In this document: positions 42,167-50,271 of the stretch, in pieces | Position numbering within the stretch: position 1 is the stretch's first letter | How the letters are laid out: each line of letters starts with the position of its first letter | Assembly (NCBI GenBank): GCA_016207905.1 | Contig: JACQZC010000001.1 | Span: 1-52,728, forward strand | Direction of reading: 5' to 3' | Source: Nitrospirota bacterium | GTDB taxonomy: Bacteria; Nitrospirota; Thermodesulfovibrionia; Thermodesulfovibrionales; JdFR-86 | Length of the DNA: 52,728 nucleotides | Notes under the pieces: generated by a model | What the model was told of the DNA's origin: nothing | Databases searched by the model: none | Seen by the model: the letters and a program-made list of their open reading frames with translations, nothing else | Position numbers and translations under genes: made by a program

Positions 42167-43078
42167 ATGTCAATAGCACTTCCTAAAATAGCTGACTGTG
42201 CGATTGCATCAGGGCTTGAGAAGGTCTATACTGTTGTTAAGCCCACCTGCATAAGACTCAGTAGAAACGACATAATACCTTTAATGACCTCTGACACAAC
42301 GCCTTCTCCTTATGTAATTTCGGCAAGCGAATATTTAGGTGACAACTATAGACCCTATATGGCTTTCGATAACAATAGCGATTCTATTTGGCATACTAAG
42401 GGAACATCAAGCCCATGGTGGATAAAGGTTGATTTAGGAGTTGATAATGGAAAAGTTGTAATTGGATATACGATTAAACAGCAAATAGATAACCCAACAA
42501 GAGCCCCTAAGATTTGGGAATTTCAAGGCTCAAACAATGACACTGATTGGATAGTTTTGGACGGACAAAATCAAATAAATTGGATAAATACAAAAAGAAC
42601 TTATATTTTCGCTAACAGCACAAGCTATAGATATTATAGGCTCTACATTACAGCTAATAACGGAGACACTTACTTAACGATTAGTGAAATTGAATTTCTT
42701 CAATATCCAACTACCTCCCCTTCTATTGAATCCCTATGGGTGGCAATTCCCTACAACACACTCGGCACAAATCCATTAAGTCTTTTTGAAAACTCCTTTG
42801 GAGGAACAGGCTTACTTAAATACCAATATGCCTTAAATAACGGTGCATATAATGGCACATGGCTTACACTATCAGAGCTTAATACTGCCCTTTCAGGTGC
42901 AATTATAACAGACTATACGAATTCTCTGAGGCTCAAGGCACAGTTCATAAGTAATGGCTCAGAGCAGGCAGAGCTGATTATTGCAGGTGAGTTGATGGCA
43001 AGTGGCTATATCGCAAACTACTACCTTCCGCTTGAGCCTACTGACATCTCAACCGAGTATGAGGTGGTGGAGATATGA
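42167..43078 (+). CDS. F5/8 type C (discoidin-like) phage protein
   Basis: 303 residues. About residues 50-190 form a discoidin domain: YVISASEYLGDNYRPYMAFD, WHTKGTSSPWWIKVDLGVDN, WEFQGSNNDTDWIVLDGQN and RYYRLYITANNGDTYLTISE. The tail is beta-rich and has no known domain. Discoidin domains bind carbohydrate or lipid, so a decoration or host-recognition function is likely. Lower GC than its neighbours. Confidence 0.75.
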   Translation: MSIALPKIADCAIASGLEKVYTVVKPTCIRLSRNDIIPLMTSDTTPSPYVISASEYLGDNYRPYMAFDNNSDSIWHTKGTSSPWWIKVDLGVDNGKVVIGYTIKQQIDNPTRAPKIWEFQGSNNDTDWIVLDGQNQINWINTKRTYIFANSTSYRYYRLYITANNGDTYLTISEIEFLQYPTTSPSIESLWVAIPYNTLGTNPLSLFENSFGGTGLLKYQYALNNGAYNGTWLTLSELNTALSGAIITDYTNSLRLKAQFISNGSEQAELIIAGELMASGYIANYYLPLEPTDISTEYEVVEI

Positions 43079-43081
43079 GAA

Positions 43082-43136
43082 TCTTACCCACCCACCCACC
43101 CTTTTTAGGTAAAGGGGACAGAGCCCCCTTTGACCC
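43082..43136. repeat. C-type repeat after the discoidin gene
   Basis: CCCACCCACCCTTTTTAGGT plus AAAGGGGACAGAGCCCCCTTTG: same style as the C piece in terL. It directly follows the stop. Confidence 0.6.
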
Positions 43137-43144
43137 TTCTTATT

Positions 43145-43265
43145 GTCATTCCGACTTGTTCCTTACTTGTCATTCTGGCTTGTCCCTCTGTCATGCCGAC
43201 TTGTTCGGCATCTTTCTGAAGAAGGATTCCCGACAAGCGGGAATGACAGAGGGGGCAGGAATGAC
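43145..43265. repeat. A-type repeat, tandem and partly doubled
   Basis: Begins GTCATTCCGACTTG, includes TGTCATGCCGACTTGTTCGG, then AAGGATTCCCGACAAGCGGG and AATGACAGAGG twice. Followed by a B element. Confidence 0.85.
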
Positions 43266-43298
43266 AGAGGGGATTGGGGACGAAGTCCACAAAATAAT

Positions 43299-43341
43299 AT
43301 CTCCTCTCCCCTTGTGGGAGAGGATTAAGGTGAGGGGGATT
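43299..43341. repeat. B-type repeat upstream of the 43344 gene
   Basis: CCTCTCCCC-TTGT-GGGAGAGG hairpin and GGTGAGGGGGAT tail. The tail supplies the ribosome site 6 nt from ATG 43344. Confidence 0.8.
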
Positions 43342-43343
43342 AT

Positions 43344-43673
43344 ATGGCACTTAAATCATTGACATTTACCAAAGGCGATAAGCGCATCTTACGCATTCAG
43401 GTAAAAGAAAACGGCACTCCTAAAAATATCACTGGCATGACTTTTAAATTCGGAGTGAAGGAAAACCTTGCAGATGCCTCTTATAAAATAGGTCCTGTAA
43501 CAGGCGTAATAGACGATGTCTCACAGGGGCATGTCTCATTTACATTTAATGTTGGAACAAATGTTTTCTCAGGTGTCTATGAAGTGGCAATGTATGATGC
43601 AGCAGAAAACAGAACGACCTTAACCCCTGCCGGAGGATTATCCTTCAGGGCGATGGAGAATATAATTGATTAA
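43344..43673 (+). CDS. Phage Ig-like/baseplate-type protein (BppU-N-like)
   Basis: 109 residues. Beta-rich pattern FTKGDKRILRIQVKENGTPK, NITGMTFKFGVKENLADASY, GVIDDVSQGHVSFTFNVGTN, FSGVYEVAMYDAAENRTTLT, like the N-terminal BppU domain. May be a structural adaptor of the particle. Placed between gp36 and gp37, which is unusual. Confidence 0.65.
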   Translation: MALKSLTFTKGDKRILRIQVKENGTPKNITGMTFKFGVKENLADASYKIGPVTGVIDDVSQGHVSFTFNVGTNVFSGVYEVAMYDAAENRTTLTPAGGLSFRAMENIID

Positions 43674-43688
43674 AAAAAACAACAAAAG

Positions 43689-43810
43689 TCACCCTCCCTC
43701 AATCCCTCCCGTCAAGGGAGGGAAGACATTGAAAGAACTCTCTCTGCCAATGGAGAAGATATATATAATCCCCTCTCCCCTTGCGGGAGAGGGCGAGGGT
43801 GAGGGGGAAT
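43689..43810. repeat. B-type repeat, two hairpins
   Basis: CCCTCCC-GTCAA-GGGAGGG, then CCTCTCCCC-TTGC-GGGAGAGG followed by GCGAGGGTGAGGGGG. 122 bp with a 40-bp spacer containing ATATATA. Lies between the BppU-like gene and gp37. Confidence 0.85.
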
Positions 43811-43836
43811 ATAATTGATTAAAGAGGAATTAAGTT

Positions 43837-44268
43837 ATGGACTTTGAACAAATAGAAGACAAGCTCATCGAGACCCTTAAGAGTATTCCTTATCTTAAGA
43901 CAGTCGAGACCTATGCAGGTCAGCTTGAGGCTGAAATCGAAAGCCTTCCTATCAGGTTTCCTGCCTGCTATGTTGTCTATGGAGGCTCTAACTTCGATTG
44001 GCTCGATGGTCCAAATCATCAGGAGACAGTGGATTTCACCGTGCTTGTTGCAGGTAAAAACCTAAGAGGCAGTTCATCTCTAAGAAAAGATTCAGGTGGT
44101 GCATACGACCTTATAAACGATGTCACTGCCACCCTCACGAATAAGAATTTCGATTTAGACATAGAGAGGCTTAAGCCTATGAAGGTCGCATTGGTCTTTA
44201 TATCAAAGACAGTGGCTGTTTATGGAATAGATTTTCAAACGAGTTTTGATGGGACATACGATTGGTAA
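43837..44268 (+). CDS. Mu gp37-like protein (DUF1834)
   Basis: 143 residues. Pattern of DUF1834: DFEQIEDKLIETLKSIPYLK, LEAEIESLPIRFPACYVVYG, ETVDFTVLVAGKNLRGSSSL, YDLINDVTATLTNKNFDLDI. Tail-completion-type protein. AGAGGAATTAAG upstream. Confidence 0.85.
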   Translation: MDFEQIEDKLIETLKSIPYLKTVETYAGQLEAEIESLPIRFPACYVVYGGSNFDWLDGPNHQETVDFTVLVAGKNLRGSSSLRKDSGGAYDLINDVTATLTNKNFDLDIERLKPMKVALVFISKTVAVYGIDFQTSFDGTYDW

Positions 44269-44274
44269 AGGATT

Positions 44275-44353
44275 GTCATTCTGGCTTGTCCCTCTGTCAT
44301 GCCGACTTGTTCGGCATCTTTCTTGGGAAGGATTCCCGACAAGCGGGAATGAC
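44275..44353. repeat. A-type repeat after gp37
   Basis: GTCATTCTGGCTTGTCCCTC, TGTCATGCCGACTTGTTCGG, then AAGGATTCCCGACAAGCGGG plus AATGAC. Complete copy. Confidence 0.9.
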
Positions 44354-44372
44354 GAAACTGTAAGGAGGATAT

Positions 44373-44534
44373 ATGAAGGTTAAGGCAAAGATAACGACAA
44401 TCCATCCGAAGTATGGGCAGGTCAATGAGGGCGATGTAATTGACATCGAGGAGAGAGATTTCGGTGAGGAAATCTTTGAAAAAATGGGAATCCGTCCCGA
44501 TTCATTCGGGATGAAGAAAAAAAAGGAGGAATAA
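44373..44534 (+). CDS. Small phage protein, 53 residues
   Basis: TAAGGAGG 5 nt before the ATG. Reads MKVKAKITTIHPKYGQVNEG, DVIDIEERDFGEEIFEKMGI and ends in a Lys/Glu-rich tail. It fits the position of Mu gp38 (DUF2635) before the tail genes but I cannot confirm the family. Its last codons carry the ribosome site of the tail tube gene. Confidence 0.6.
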   Translation: MKVKAKITTIHPKYGQVNEGDVIDIEERDFGEEIFEKMGIRPDSFGMKKKKEE

Positions 44535-44537
44535 AAA

Positions 44538-45572
44538 ATGGGTGTATCAGGTCCAGAAATCAAGGCAGGAGTTAAGAAGGCATCCGCATGGGCAACACCG
44601 GTTGCCTGTGGAGCAAATAACGGAGTGCTTCTTACAGGAGATAATCTTAAAAAGGCAATTGAGTCTATCCTTGACGATTCATTAGGCATGCCTTTTTCAG
44701 AGCAGAGGGACATGGGTCAGGTTAAAGTGGAAGGCTCTCTCAATGCCTTTATGAGGTATGATGGCTTAGACACCTTGATTGCCCTCGCAATGGGCGCAAC
44801 AGGCGGAGCACCTACACAGCAAGGGACAACGACTGCATATGCACAGAAGTTTACACTATCAGATATTCTCGATGGTCTTTTTGCAACGGTAGCCATAAAC
44901 AAGAAGGTCAATGTCTTTGAGTATCCGTCTGTGAAGGTCTCAGGTTGGACATTGAGGGCAGAGATGGGCAAGCCTGTTGAGATTGACTTTGATGTCATCG
45001 CTGACAATGAGGACTTCAACTCCTCTATCAACAACCTTACGAGCTTTGCCAATGTAACATACTTTGAGAAGGAAAACCGCATTCTCATGTCTCAAGGTGT
45101 ATTCAGGCTCAATGATAAATCAGGAGCCGCACTTGCAGATGGAGATAAGGTCTATCCATCAGGCTTTGAACTTTCATATAAAAGGAAGGTGACAGGTGCA
45201 TATATCGTTGGTCAGAGTAACAGGATAGATGAGCCACAGACAGATGGACTTCCAGAGGTCAAGCTCAAGCTCACATTCCCAAGATATACTGCAACTACAT
45301 ACCTAAGTGCATTAGGCTCTGATACGAGAAAGAAAATGGATATAGTATTCACAGGCTCTTTGATTGAGGCAACATACTATAGGACATTTAAGCTTCAGTT
45401 TCCTCACCTTGCCCTTTTGAATGCCGAGGCAGTAACAGACAAAGGACAGGTCAAGCATCCGCTTGAGTTTGAATGTCTTGCCACTCCAACGGCACCAACG
45501 GGAATGACAGGCATACTCAAGCCATTTCAGGTGGATGTGATAAACAGGCAGAGTTCAAATGTTCTTTCATAA
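44538..45572 (+). CDS. Phage tail tube protein
   Basis: 344 residues, strong ribosome site AAAAGGAGG. Tube_2-type pattern: GPEIKAGVKKASAWATPVAC, ESILDDSLGMPFSEQRDMGQ, SLNAFMRYDGLDTLIALAMG, LDGLFATVAINKKVNVFEYP, RYTATTYLSALGSDTRKKMD. Its single tube protein without an adjacent sheath gene argues for a long non-contractile tail joined to a Mu-like head. Ends in DRINRQSSNVLS-type segment. Confidence 0.82.
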   Translation: MGVSGPEIKAGVKKASAWATPVACGANNGVLLTGDNLKKAIESILDDSLGMPFSEQRDMGQVKVEGSLNAFMRYDGLDTLIALAMGATGGAPTQQGTTTAYAQKFTLSDILDGLFATVAINKKVNVFEYPSVKVSGWTLRAEMGKPVEIDFDVIADNEDFNSSINNLTSFANVTYFEKENRILMSQGVFRLNDKSGAALADGDKVYPSGFELSYKRKVTGAYIVGQSNRIDEPQTDGLPEVKLKLTFPRYTATTYLSALGSDTRKKMDIVFTGSLIEATYYRTFKLQFPHLALLNAEAVTDKGQVKHPLEFECLATPTAPTGMTGILKPFQVDVINRQSSNVLS

Positions 45573-45586
45573 GGATGATAGAGGCC

Positions 45587-45655
45587 CCCTCACCCCTTTC
45601 TATGGAGGAGAACTTTTTGAGTTTCTATTCCTCGAGGGAAGGGCTGAGGGGAGGG
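45587..45655. repeat. B-type repeat, degraded
   Basis: CCCCTCACCCCTTTC, ATGGAGGAG, then CTCGAGGG, GGGCTGAGGGGAGGGG. Its G-rich end lies 6 nt before an ATG that begins a truncated MAEV copy at 45663. Confidence 0.65.
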
Positions 45656-45662
45656 GTATATC

Positions 45663-45823
45663 ATGGCAGAGGTAAAAAAAGCTATATAAAGAAGTCCAAG
45701 ACCATATGCCCAGTAGGAAGAAAATATGAGTTCAATTGACAACATAGATAACAACGCGGCGACTGTAAGTAAAATCCATTTAAATTCTTTGAAGAATTCC
45801 CTAAATAAATCTTTTGGCTCCAT
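45663..45823 (-). CDS. Small antisense membrane protein, type 2
   Basis: The minus-strand frame from ATG 45823 reads MEPKDLFREFFKEFKWILLT, AALLSMLSIELIFSS and WAYGLGLLYIAFFTSAM; beyond about 45663 it runs through the B repeat, so I end the genuine part there. Charged start, two membrane helices, same position relative to the MAEV start as the 30820-31032 gene and partly similar. No ribosome site. Function unknown. Confidence 0.5.
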
Positions 45824-45838
45824 AGAAAGGAGTATATC

Positions 45839-46783
45839 ATGGCAGAAGTGAACTTAGCAATAATAGCAAAAGAGAATATAACCAGCACGTTCAGTGCTAT
45901 AGAAAAGAGCACACATAGTTTAGGCAAGGCATTTGATTACTTAAAAGAATCAAGCAGTGCTTTAAAATATGCAGAAGCCTCAGTGTTTGCTGATCCAAAG
46001 TTTTGGTTAAATCTTGCTTTTTATATAGGCACGGCAATAAAGGCTCTCTGGGAACTACGGAAGGAAAACCAGATTGAAAAAACAGCAAAGTCTATAGAGT
46101 CAGCTGTTTCACAAGTCAAAGATTTAAAGTCACCAGTAGAAGAACTGTCAGGTGCAATGAAAATACTCCTTGAATATCTTAAGCCTGTTAAGGAGCATTT
46201 TGAAAGCATTAATTCTCTTATATCCGAGATAAAGCGTTACGAAAATTTTATTTCCGATCAAAAGAGAGATTTAAAGAATGCTCTATTTACGCCAGACTTT
46301 TCAGAACTCGAAGGTATAATTGCCACCGCTAAAAAAGAACTGTCTTACCGAACTGGATATGAACCAACTGCATTTGACGGACTCGACACCCCTAAAGCAA
46401 TAAAGGCAATTGAGGAGCTTCATGAAAAGATTAAAGAGCCGATTTCTTTAAACCTTGACCCTGAGAATTTCTTTCACAACCTTCAGTCTGCATGGGATAC
46501 TTTCAGGAATGTGCGAGAACGAATTATAACACCAATAGCATTAAGCCTCGATACATACATAAAAGAAAAGATGTTCTCTTTGCCCTCTGAGACAAGACAC
46601 ACTGTAAGGGTTGATAGAGCAATAGCAGAGAAGGGCAGTAAAGGAAACATCAACTTTTCTCCAACCATAAACATCTACGGTACAGAAGGTAAAAGTGGAA
46701 GGACATTAGCAGAGGAGATAGAAAGCGTTCTTGCCCAAAGATGGAGGTCAGACCGCTCTGAATTGAAAAGGGCGATTTCATAA
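45839..46783 (+). CDS. Short tape-measure-like phage protein, copy 2
   Basis: 314 residues, MAEVNLAIIAKENITSTFSA, IEKSTHSLGKAFDYLKESSS. Clear paralogue of the 31047 gene with a 141-nt identical block (46413-46553). Start has AAAGGAG upstream. Short coiled-coil regions; ends with FSPTINIYGTEGKSGRTLAE. Between the tail tube and chaperone genes, so a tail function is likely. Confidence 0.68.
   Translation: MAEVNLAIIAKENITSTFSAIEKSTHSLGKAFDYLKESSSALKYAEASVFADPKFWLNLAFYIGTAIKALWELRKENQIEKTAKSIESAVSQVKDLKSPVEELSGAMKILLEYLKPVKEHFESINSLISEIKRYENFISDQKRDLKNALFTPDFSELEGIIATAKKELSYRTGYEPTAFDGLDTPKAIKAIEELHEKIKEPISLNLDPENFFHNLQSAWDTFRNVRERIITPIALSLDTYIKEKMFSLPSETRHTVRVDRAIAEKGSKGNINFSPTINIYGTEGKSGRTLAEEIESVLAQRWRSDRSELKRAIS
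46413..46553. repeat. 141-nt block identical to 31639-31779, copy 2
   Basis: Base-for-base identity with copy 1 nearly 15 kb away; same orientation and reading frame. Confidence 0.9.
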
Positions 46784-46800
46784 AAAACAAAGGAGGCATT

Positions 46801-47208
46801 GTGGAAATAAGTGGATTAAAAGATGACTATCATGTGTGGGTTTCATTCATGGATGCAGAGGTTTTTATGCGTTATGTCTCGATAGATGAATTAAGACAGA
46901 TTCTAAAGAAGGCAACTAAAACCTCATGGGACAGAAAGCATCAGAAGGCAGATGAGCTTGACCCTGTAGAGGCAAACAGGCTTCTGGGCAGGGCATGTGT
47001 CCGAGACTGGAAGGGCATCACCATGGAGGGCAAGGAATATCCTTATAGCCCTGAGAACTGTGATTTTCTTATGAGCAAATGGATGGAGTTTTCAAGGTTT
47101 GTCAATGAGACCTGCACAGACCTTCAGGCTCTTCAAGATGCCGAGAAAGAGAGAAAAACAAAAAACTCCTTGCTCACATCCGGGCAAGACGAGACTATCC
47201 GGGTGTGA
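46801..47208 (+). CDS. Phage tail assembly chaperone-like protein
   Basis: 135 residues from GTG; AAAGGAGG 5 nt upstream. Reads DYHVWVSFMDAEVFMRYVSI, LRQILKKATKTSWDRKHQKA, LLGRACVRDWKGITMEGKEY, FVNETCTDLQALQDAEKERK. The DPVEANRLLGRACV and W-K-G pattern is characteristic of chaperones placed before the tape measure. Its last bases overlap the next frame (GTGTGA). Confidence 0.72.
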   Translation: MEISGLKDDYHVWVSFMDAEVFMRYVSIDELRQILKKATKTSWDRKHQKADELDPVEANRLLGRACVRDWKGITMEGKEYPYSPENCDFLMSKWMEFSRFVNETCTDLQALQDAEKERKTKNSLLTSGQDETIRV

Positions 47209-47519
47209 GCTGTGAGCAATGCAGGGACATCGAGGAGAAAGATGGGGTCATACCACCTTGTAAACCCTCTCCCCTTGCGGTTCAGAGAGATATTAAAATC
47301 CCCTCTCCCCTTGCGGGAGAGGGTGAGGGTGAGGGGGGCTGTCCCATTCCTCCTCTTACCCCTGATGAGCAGAGGATTCTTGAGATGAGGAGCTTACTTG
47401 TAAGCCTTGCAGAGCTTCATATAGGAGGAGAGATTTTGAGGATGTATGGGGCAACGAAGGAGGATTTGGAGATGCTGGCAATAGTGGAAGAGGAGCTTAA
47501 GGAGAATAAGCAAGCATGA
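47205..47519 (+). CDS. Second tail-chaperone-region protein with repeat inside
   Basis: 104 residues, starting at GTG inside the overlap with the previous gene. N-terminus has CEQCRDIEEKDGVIPPCK (three Cys); the middle (about 21-47, KIPSPLAGEGEGEGG) is translated from a B-type repeat; the C-terminus (DEQRILEMRSLLVSLAELHI, GATKEDLEMLAIVEEELKEN) is a helical chaperone-like segment. In siphophages this position is often read by a -1 frameshift; I cannot show a slippery site. Confidence 0.55.
   Translation: MSCEQCRDIEEKDGVIPPCKPSPLAVQRDIKIPSPLAGEGEGEGGCPIPPLTPDEQRILEMRSLLVSLAELHIGGEILRMYGATKEDLEMLAIVEEELKENKQA
47263..47338. repeat. B-type repeat inside the chaperone gene
   Basis: CCTCTCCCCTTGCGG start, a shortened first hairpin, then CCTCTCCCC-TTGC-GGGAGAGG with GTGAGGGTGAGGGGGG. 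In frame within the 104-residue protein. Confidence 0.85.
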
Positions 47520-47607
47520 ATGCAATCATGAATGCAAGAAGACCTATTCCAGTGAGTATAAAATATAATTTTAAATATATCCTCATAGCTAAATTATGGG
47601 AGGTTTT

Positions 47608-49500
47608 ATGGCAGAAGTCAAGCTAATAATAAGTGCAGAAGATAAATTTTCTACTATCTTTGATAAATGCAAAACACATTGGTTTGGTATGACAGCGGCT
47701 ATAACAGCATCGCTCGGGACAGTTTATAAAGCAATTGATTTTGCAAAGCTTGGCGCCTCGGCACTTCAGGCAGAAGAATCTTTTAAAAATGTCACTTCGG
47801 CATATAGAGTTCATGCCGATATGATGCTCCAAAAAATGAAGGAGATTTCGGCAGGGATATTGGATAACTCGGAATTGATGCAAAGGGCGGTTAGATCCCT
47901 TCAACAAGGCTTATCGCAGACACAGATAGTCCAACTACTTGAAGTCGCCCGTTCCTCTGCAAGGGTGGCTGGCATAGACATCGCTTCTGCATTTGACCAA
48001 ATAACGACTGCAACTGCAAATCAAACAACAAGAGGACTCAAATCACTCGGCATCGTTATAGACCAAGGTAATGCTTTCAAAGAGTATGCCAAAAGCATAG
48101 GCAAGTCTGCCGACCAATTAACAGAGCTTGAACAATCACAGGCATTGGCTAATTTGGCAATTATAGAGGGACAACGGCAGATGAAGGCAATGGGGGAGAT
48201 TGCAATAAATGCTAATGAAGCTATTCAAAAAATATCTTCACAGTGGCATGAAATTAAAGAAAAAACAGGCAAAGAAATACTCACTACATTTGAAAATCTA
48301 TGGAAGGTTTTAAAGGCTTTTCCCGAAGGAGTTATAGGTTATTTTAAAAATCTCCGAACTGAAATGGATAAGACAAAGGATTCGGCAGTGGAACTAACAG
48401 ATCCCAGCCCATGGCAAAAATTTTGGATATTTATGGGTGAATTTGGACAAAATATACTTTATACTTTCGAAGGTATTTTTAATTCTTTAGGCGATATTAT
48501 AAGTTTATTTGTGATGGATTTTATAGCTGTATTTCAAGGCATTTGGGATATGCTTAAGGGTATCGGTAATTTACTAATTGGAATTTTCACTCTTGATGTT
48601 GATAAAATCAAAAAGAGCTTCAAGGAAGTAATAGAAGATACACCGCAACGATTTTTTGAAAGAACAAATCGTAATTATGAAGCATTCAGCAAGGGCATCT
48701 ATGACACATGGACCACGACCGCAGAAAATATGCAATCTACTTTTGACAATGCTTACAGTAATATTAGAGAGAAAGCAAAACTCCCGCCCCCTTATACCCC
48801 TGACCCCGCCCCCATCAAGACCTTAACCGATGTTTTTGGCGCCCTCGGCACATCGGCATCTACTGCAAAGACCGAAATCAAAGGTGTTGCTGAGGCAGTA
48901 GCAGACCTTAGTATGTTTGAGCCAAAGACTGAGACTGTTGGAGGCGTTACTCTTATTTCAGCCCCAACCGCAGGCTATGAAGATTACGCAAAAAAATGGC
49001 AAAAAGACATGGGGATATTGCCTCAACCAAAAACGCTATTGGATATTAAGACAGAATACATGGGTATTGTCTCTGAAATTCAAAAAATTCAATTAGCAGG
49101 CGGAGTCTCTCTCGGAGATGTAACGCATCTCAAAGAACTCCAAGATAAACTCTCAGGCATCAGTACAGAGCTTGAGAGACTTGCCGAGCCTCAACGATTA
49201 CTGGAAAGTTTTCCTACCGCAATTAAAGACCTCGATGAAAAATTCGCAGCACTTGGAAGCACTACAATTGCAGGGGTTATAACTGGAATCGATGATCTTC
49301 AAACTGCAATTAACAAAGACAAAACAATCCATATTTCAAATGAAGCAGGACTTCAGAGAATAAGAGATGTGAAAAACGCAATCGGCGAACTCAAAGACAA
49401 AACCATAACCATTACGGTAAATGCAGTTGGGATACAGGAATCAATCGCAAAAGATATAGCAACAGGTAGAAGTCCAATCCCTGAGGCTCTCGCTAAATGA
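47608..49500 (+). CDS. Phage tail tape measure protein
   Basis: 630 residues, starting MAEVKLIISAEDKFSTIFDK, with GGGAGG 6 nt before the ATG; the in-frame ATG 12 bp upstream lacks a ribosome site. Helical N-terminal region with SARVAGIDIASAFDQITTAT and QTTRGLKSLGIVIDQGNAFK, the tape-measure N-domain style; hydrophobic stretches near 270-345 (LYTFEGIFNSLGDIISLFVM, GIWDMLKGIGNLLIGIF) and a long helical tail. Short for a tape measure (tail of about 90 nm by the usual rule of 0.15 nm per residue). Confidence 0.88.
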   Translation: MAEVKLIISAEDKFSTIFDKCKTHWFGMTAAITASLGTVYKAIDFAKLGASALQAEESFKNVTSAYRVHADMMLQKMKEISAGILDNSELMQRAVRSLQQGLSQTQIVQLLEVARSSARVAGIDIASAFDQITTATANQTTRGLKSLGIVIDQGNAFKEYAKSIGKSADQLTELEQSQALANLAIIEGQRQMKAMGEIAINANEAIQKISSQWHEIKEKTGKEILTTFENLWKVLKAFPEGVIGYFKNLRTEMDKTKDSAVELTDPSPWQKFWIFMGEFGQNILYTFEGIFNSLGDIISLFVMDFIAVFQGIWDMLKGIGNLLIGIFTLDVDKIKKSFKEVIEDTPQRFFERTNRNYEAFSKGIYDTWTTTAENMQSTFDNAYSNIREKAKLPPPYTPDPAPIKTLTDVFGALGTSASTAKTEIKGVAEAVADLSMFEPKTETVGGVTLISAPTAGYEDYAKKWQKDMGILPQPKTLLDIKTEYMGIVSEIQKIQLAGGVSLGDVTHLKELQDKLSGISTELERLAEPQRLLESFPTAIKDLDEKFAALGSTTIAGVITGIDDLQTAINKDKTIHISNEAGLQRIRDVKNAIGELKDKTITITVNAVGIQESIAKDIATGRSPIPEALAK

Positions 49501-50231
49501 TTAAATCCTCCTATAAAAACATCCTTGAGACAGGAACGGTAAGTCTATCCGCAGGAACTGAGGATTCAAACTATCCCCTTTACCGTCTTTATGATAGGAA
49601 TATAGGAAGATTTTTCAAGACAACCTCGGCTATAACAACCGAGATAAAAATAGACCAGGGTAGTTCACCACAGGCAGTTGACAGGCTTCTAATCCCTTCA
49701 GGGCATAACCTTAATGGTATGACATTGGATATTAAATATTCAGACGATGATATTACATACACGCCTGCTATTTCACAGTGGACAGGTGCATCAGGGCTTA
49801 TTGATAAGTCATGGGCATCTATAACAAAAAGATATTGGAAGTTCATAATCACGACTCCTGCCTCTATTCCCCAAATTGCAGAGCTTTTTTTGACTCAAAC
49901 ATATGAATGGGAAAGGAATCCATCTCGTCCCGGAGAACACCTTGACCCACTGTTTAATATAGAGCGTGAGGAGTCATTTGGAGGTCAGGTAAGGTTTCTT
50001 ATAAAAGGAGACCCTCGGAAACAGAGGTTCTATCATGTCAGATGTGTAGGCGAGACACAGAAAAACAATATTCTTACTCTTAATGATGTATGGAGTGGTG
50101 GAAAACCATTTTGGTTTTATGACCATGAGGGAAATTGGCTCTTCGGAGAGCTTAAAAATCCAATAAACATAAAGGAGGTTTCATATCAGAAATATGATTT
50201 TGATTTTGAGTTTATGGAGGTAATTCCATGA
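49497..50231 (+). CDS. Phage distal tail-type protein
   Basis: 244 residues. Start by ATGA overlap with tape measure. N-terminal beta-sandwich (SYKNILETGTVSLSAGTEDS, YRLYDRNIGRFFKTTSA, WTGASGLIDKSWASITKRYW) resembles a discoidin/galactose-binding fold; C-terminal part (RFLIKGDPRKQRFYHVRCVG) is typical of proteins after the tape measure. A distal tail role is likely from position. Confidence 0.7.
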   Translation: MIKSSYKNILETGTVSLSAGTEDSNYPLYRLYDRNIGRFFKTTSAITTEIKIDQGSSPQAVDRLLIPSGHNLNGMTLDIKYSDDDITYTPAISQWTGASGLIDKSWASITKRYWKFIITTPASIPQIAELFLTQTYEWERNPSRPGEHLDPLFNIEREESFGGQVRFLIKGDPRKQRFYHVRCVGETQKNNILTLNDVWSGGKPFWFYDHEGNWLFGELKNPINIKEVSYQKYDFDFEFMEVIP

Positions 50232-50271
50232 TTTGTCGTGACAGAATAAAAAACTAAAAAGGAGATAAAAA

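Noticed and set aside
43075-43362. 95-codon frame after the discoidin gene
   Set aside because: ATGA overlap with the previous gene looks gene-like, but nearly all of the sequence is A, B and C repeats; no protein pattern.
47497-47586. 29-residue hydrophobic minus-strand frame before the tape measure
   Set aside because: Too short and without ribosome site to list as a gene; noted only as part of the cassette pattern.
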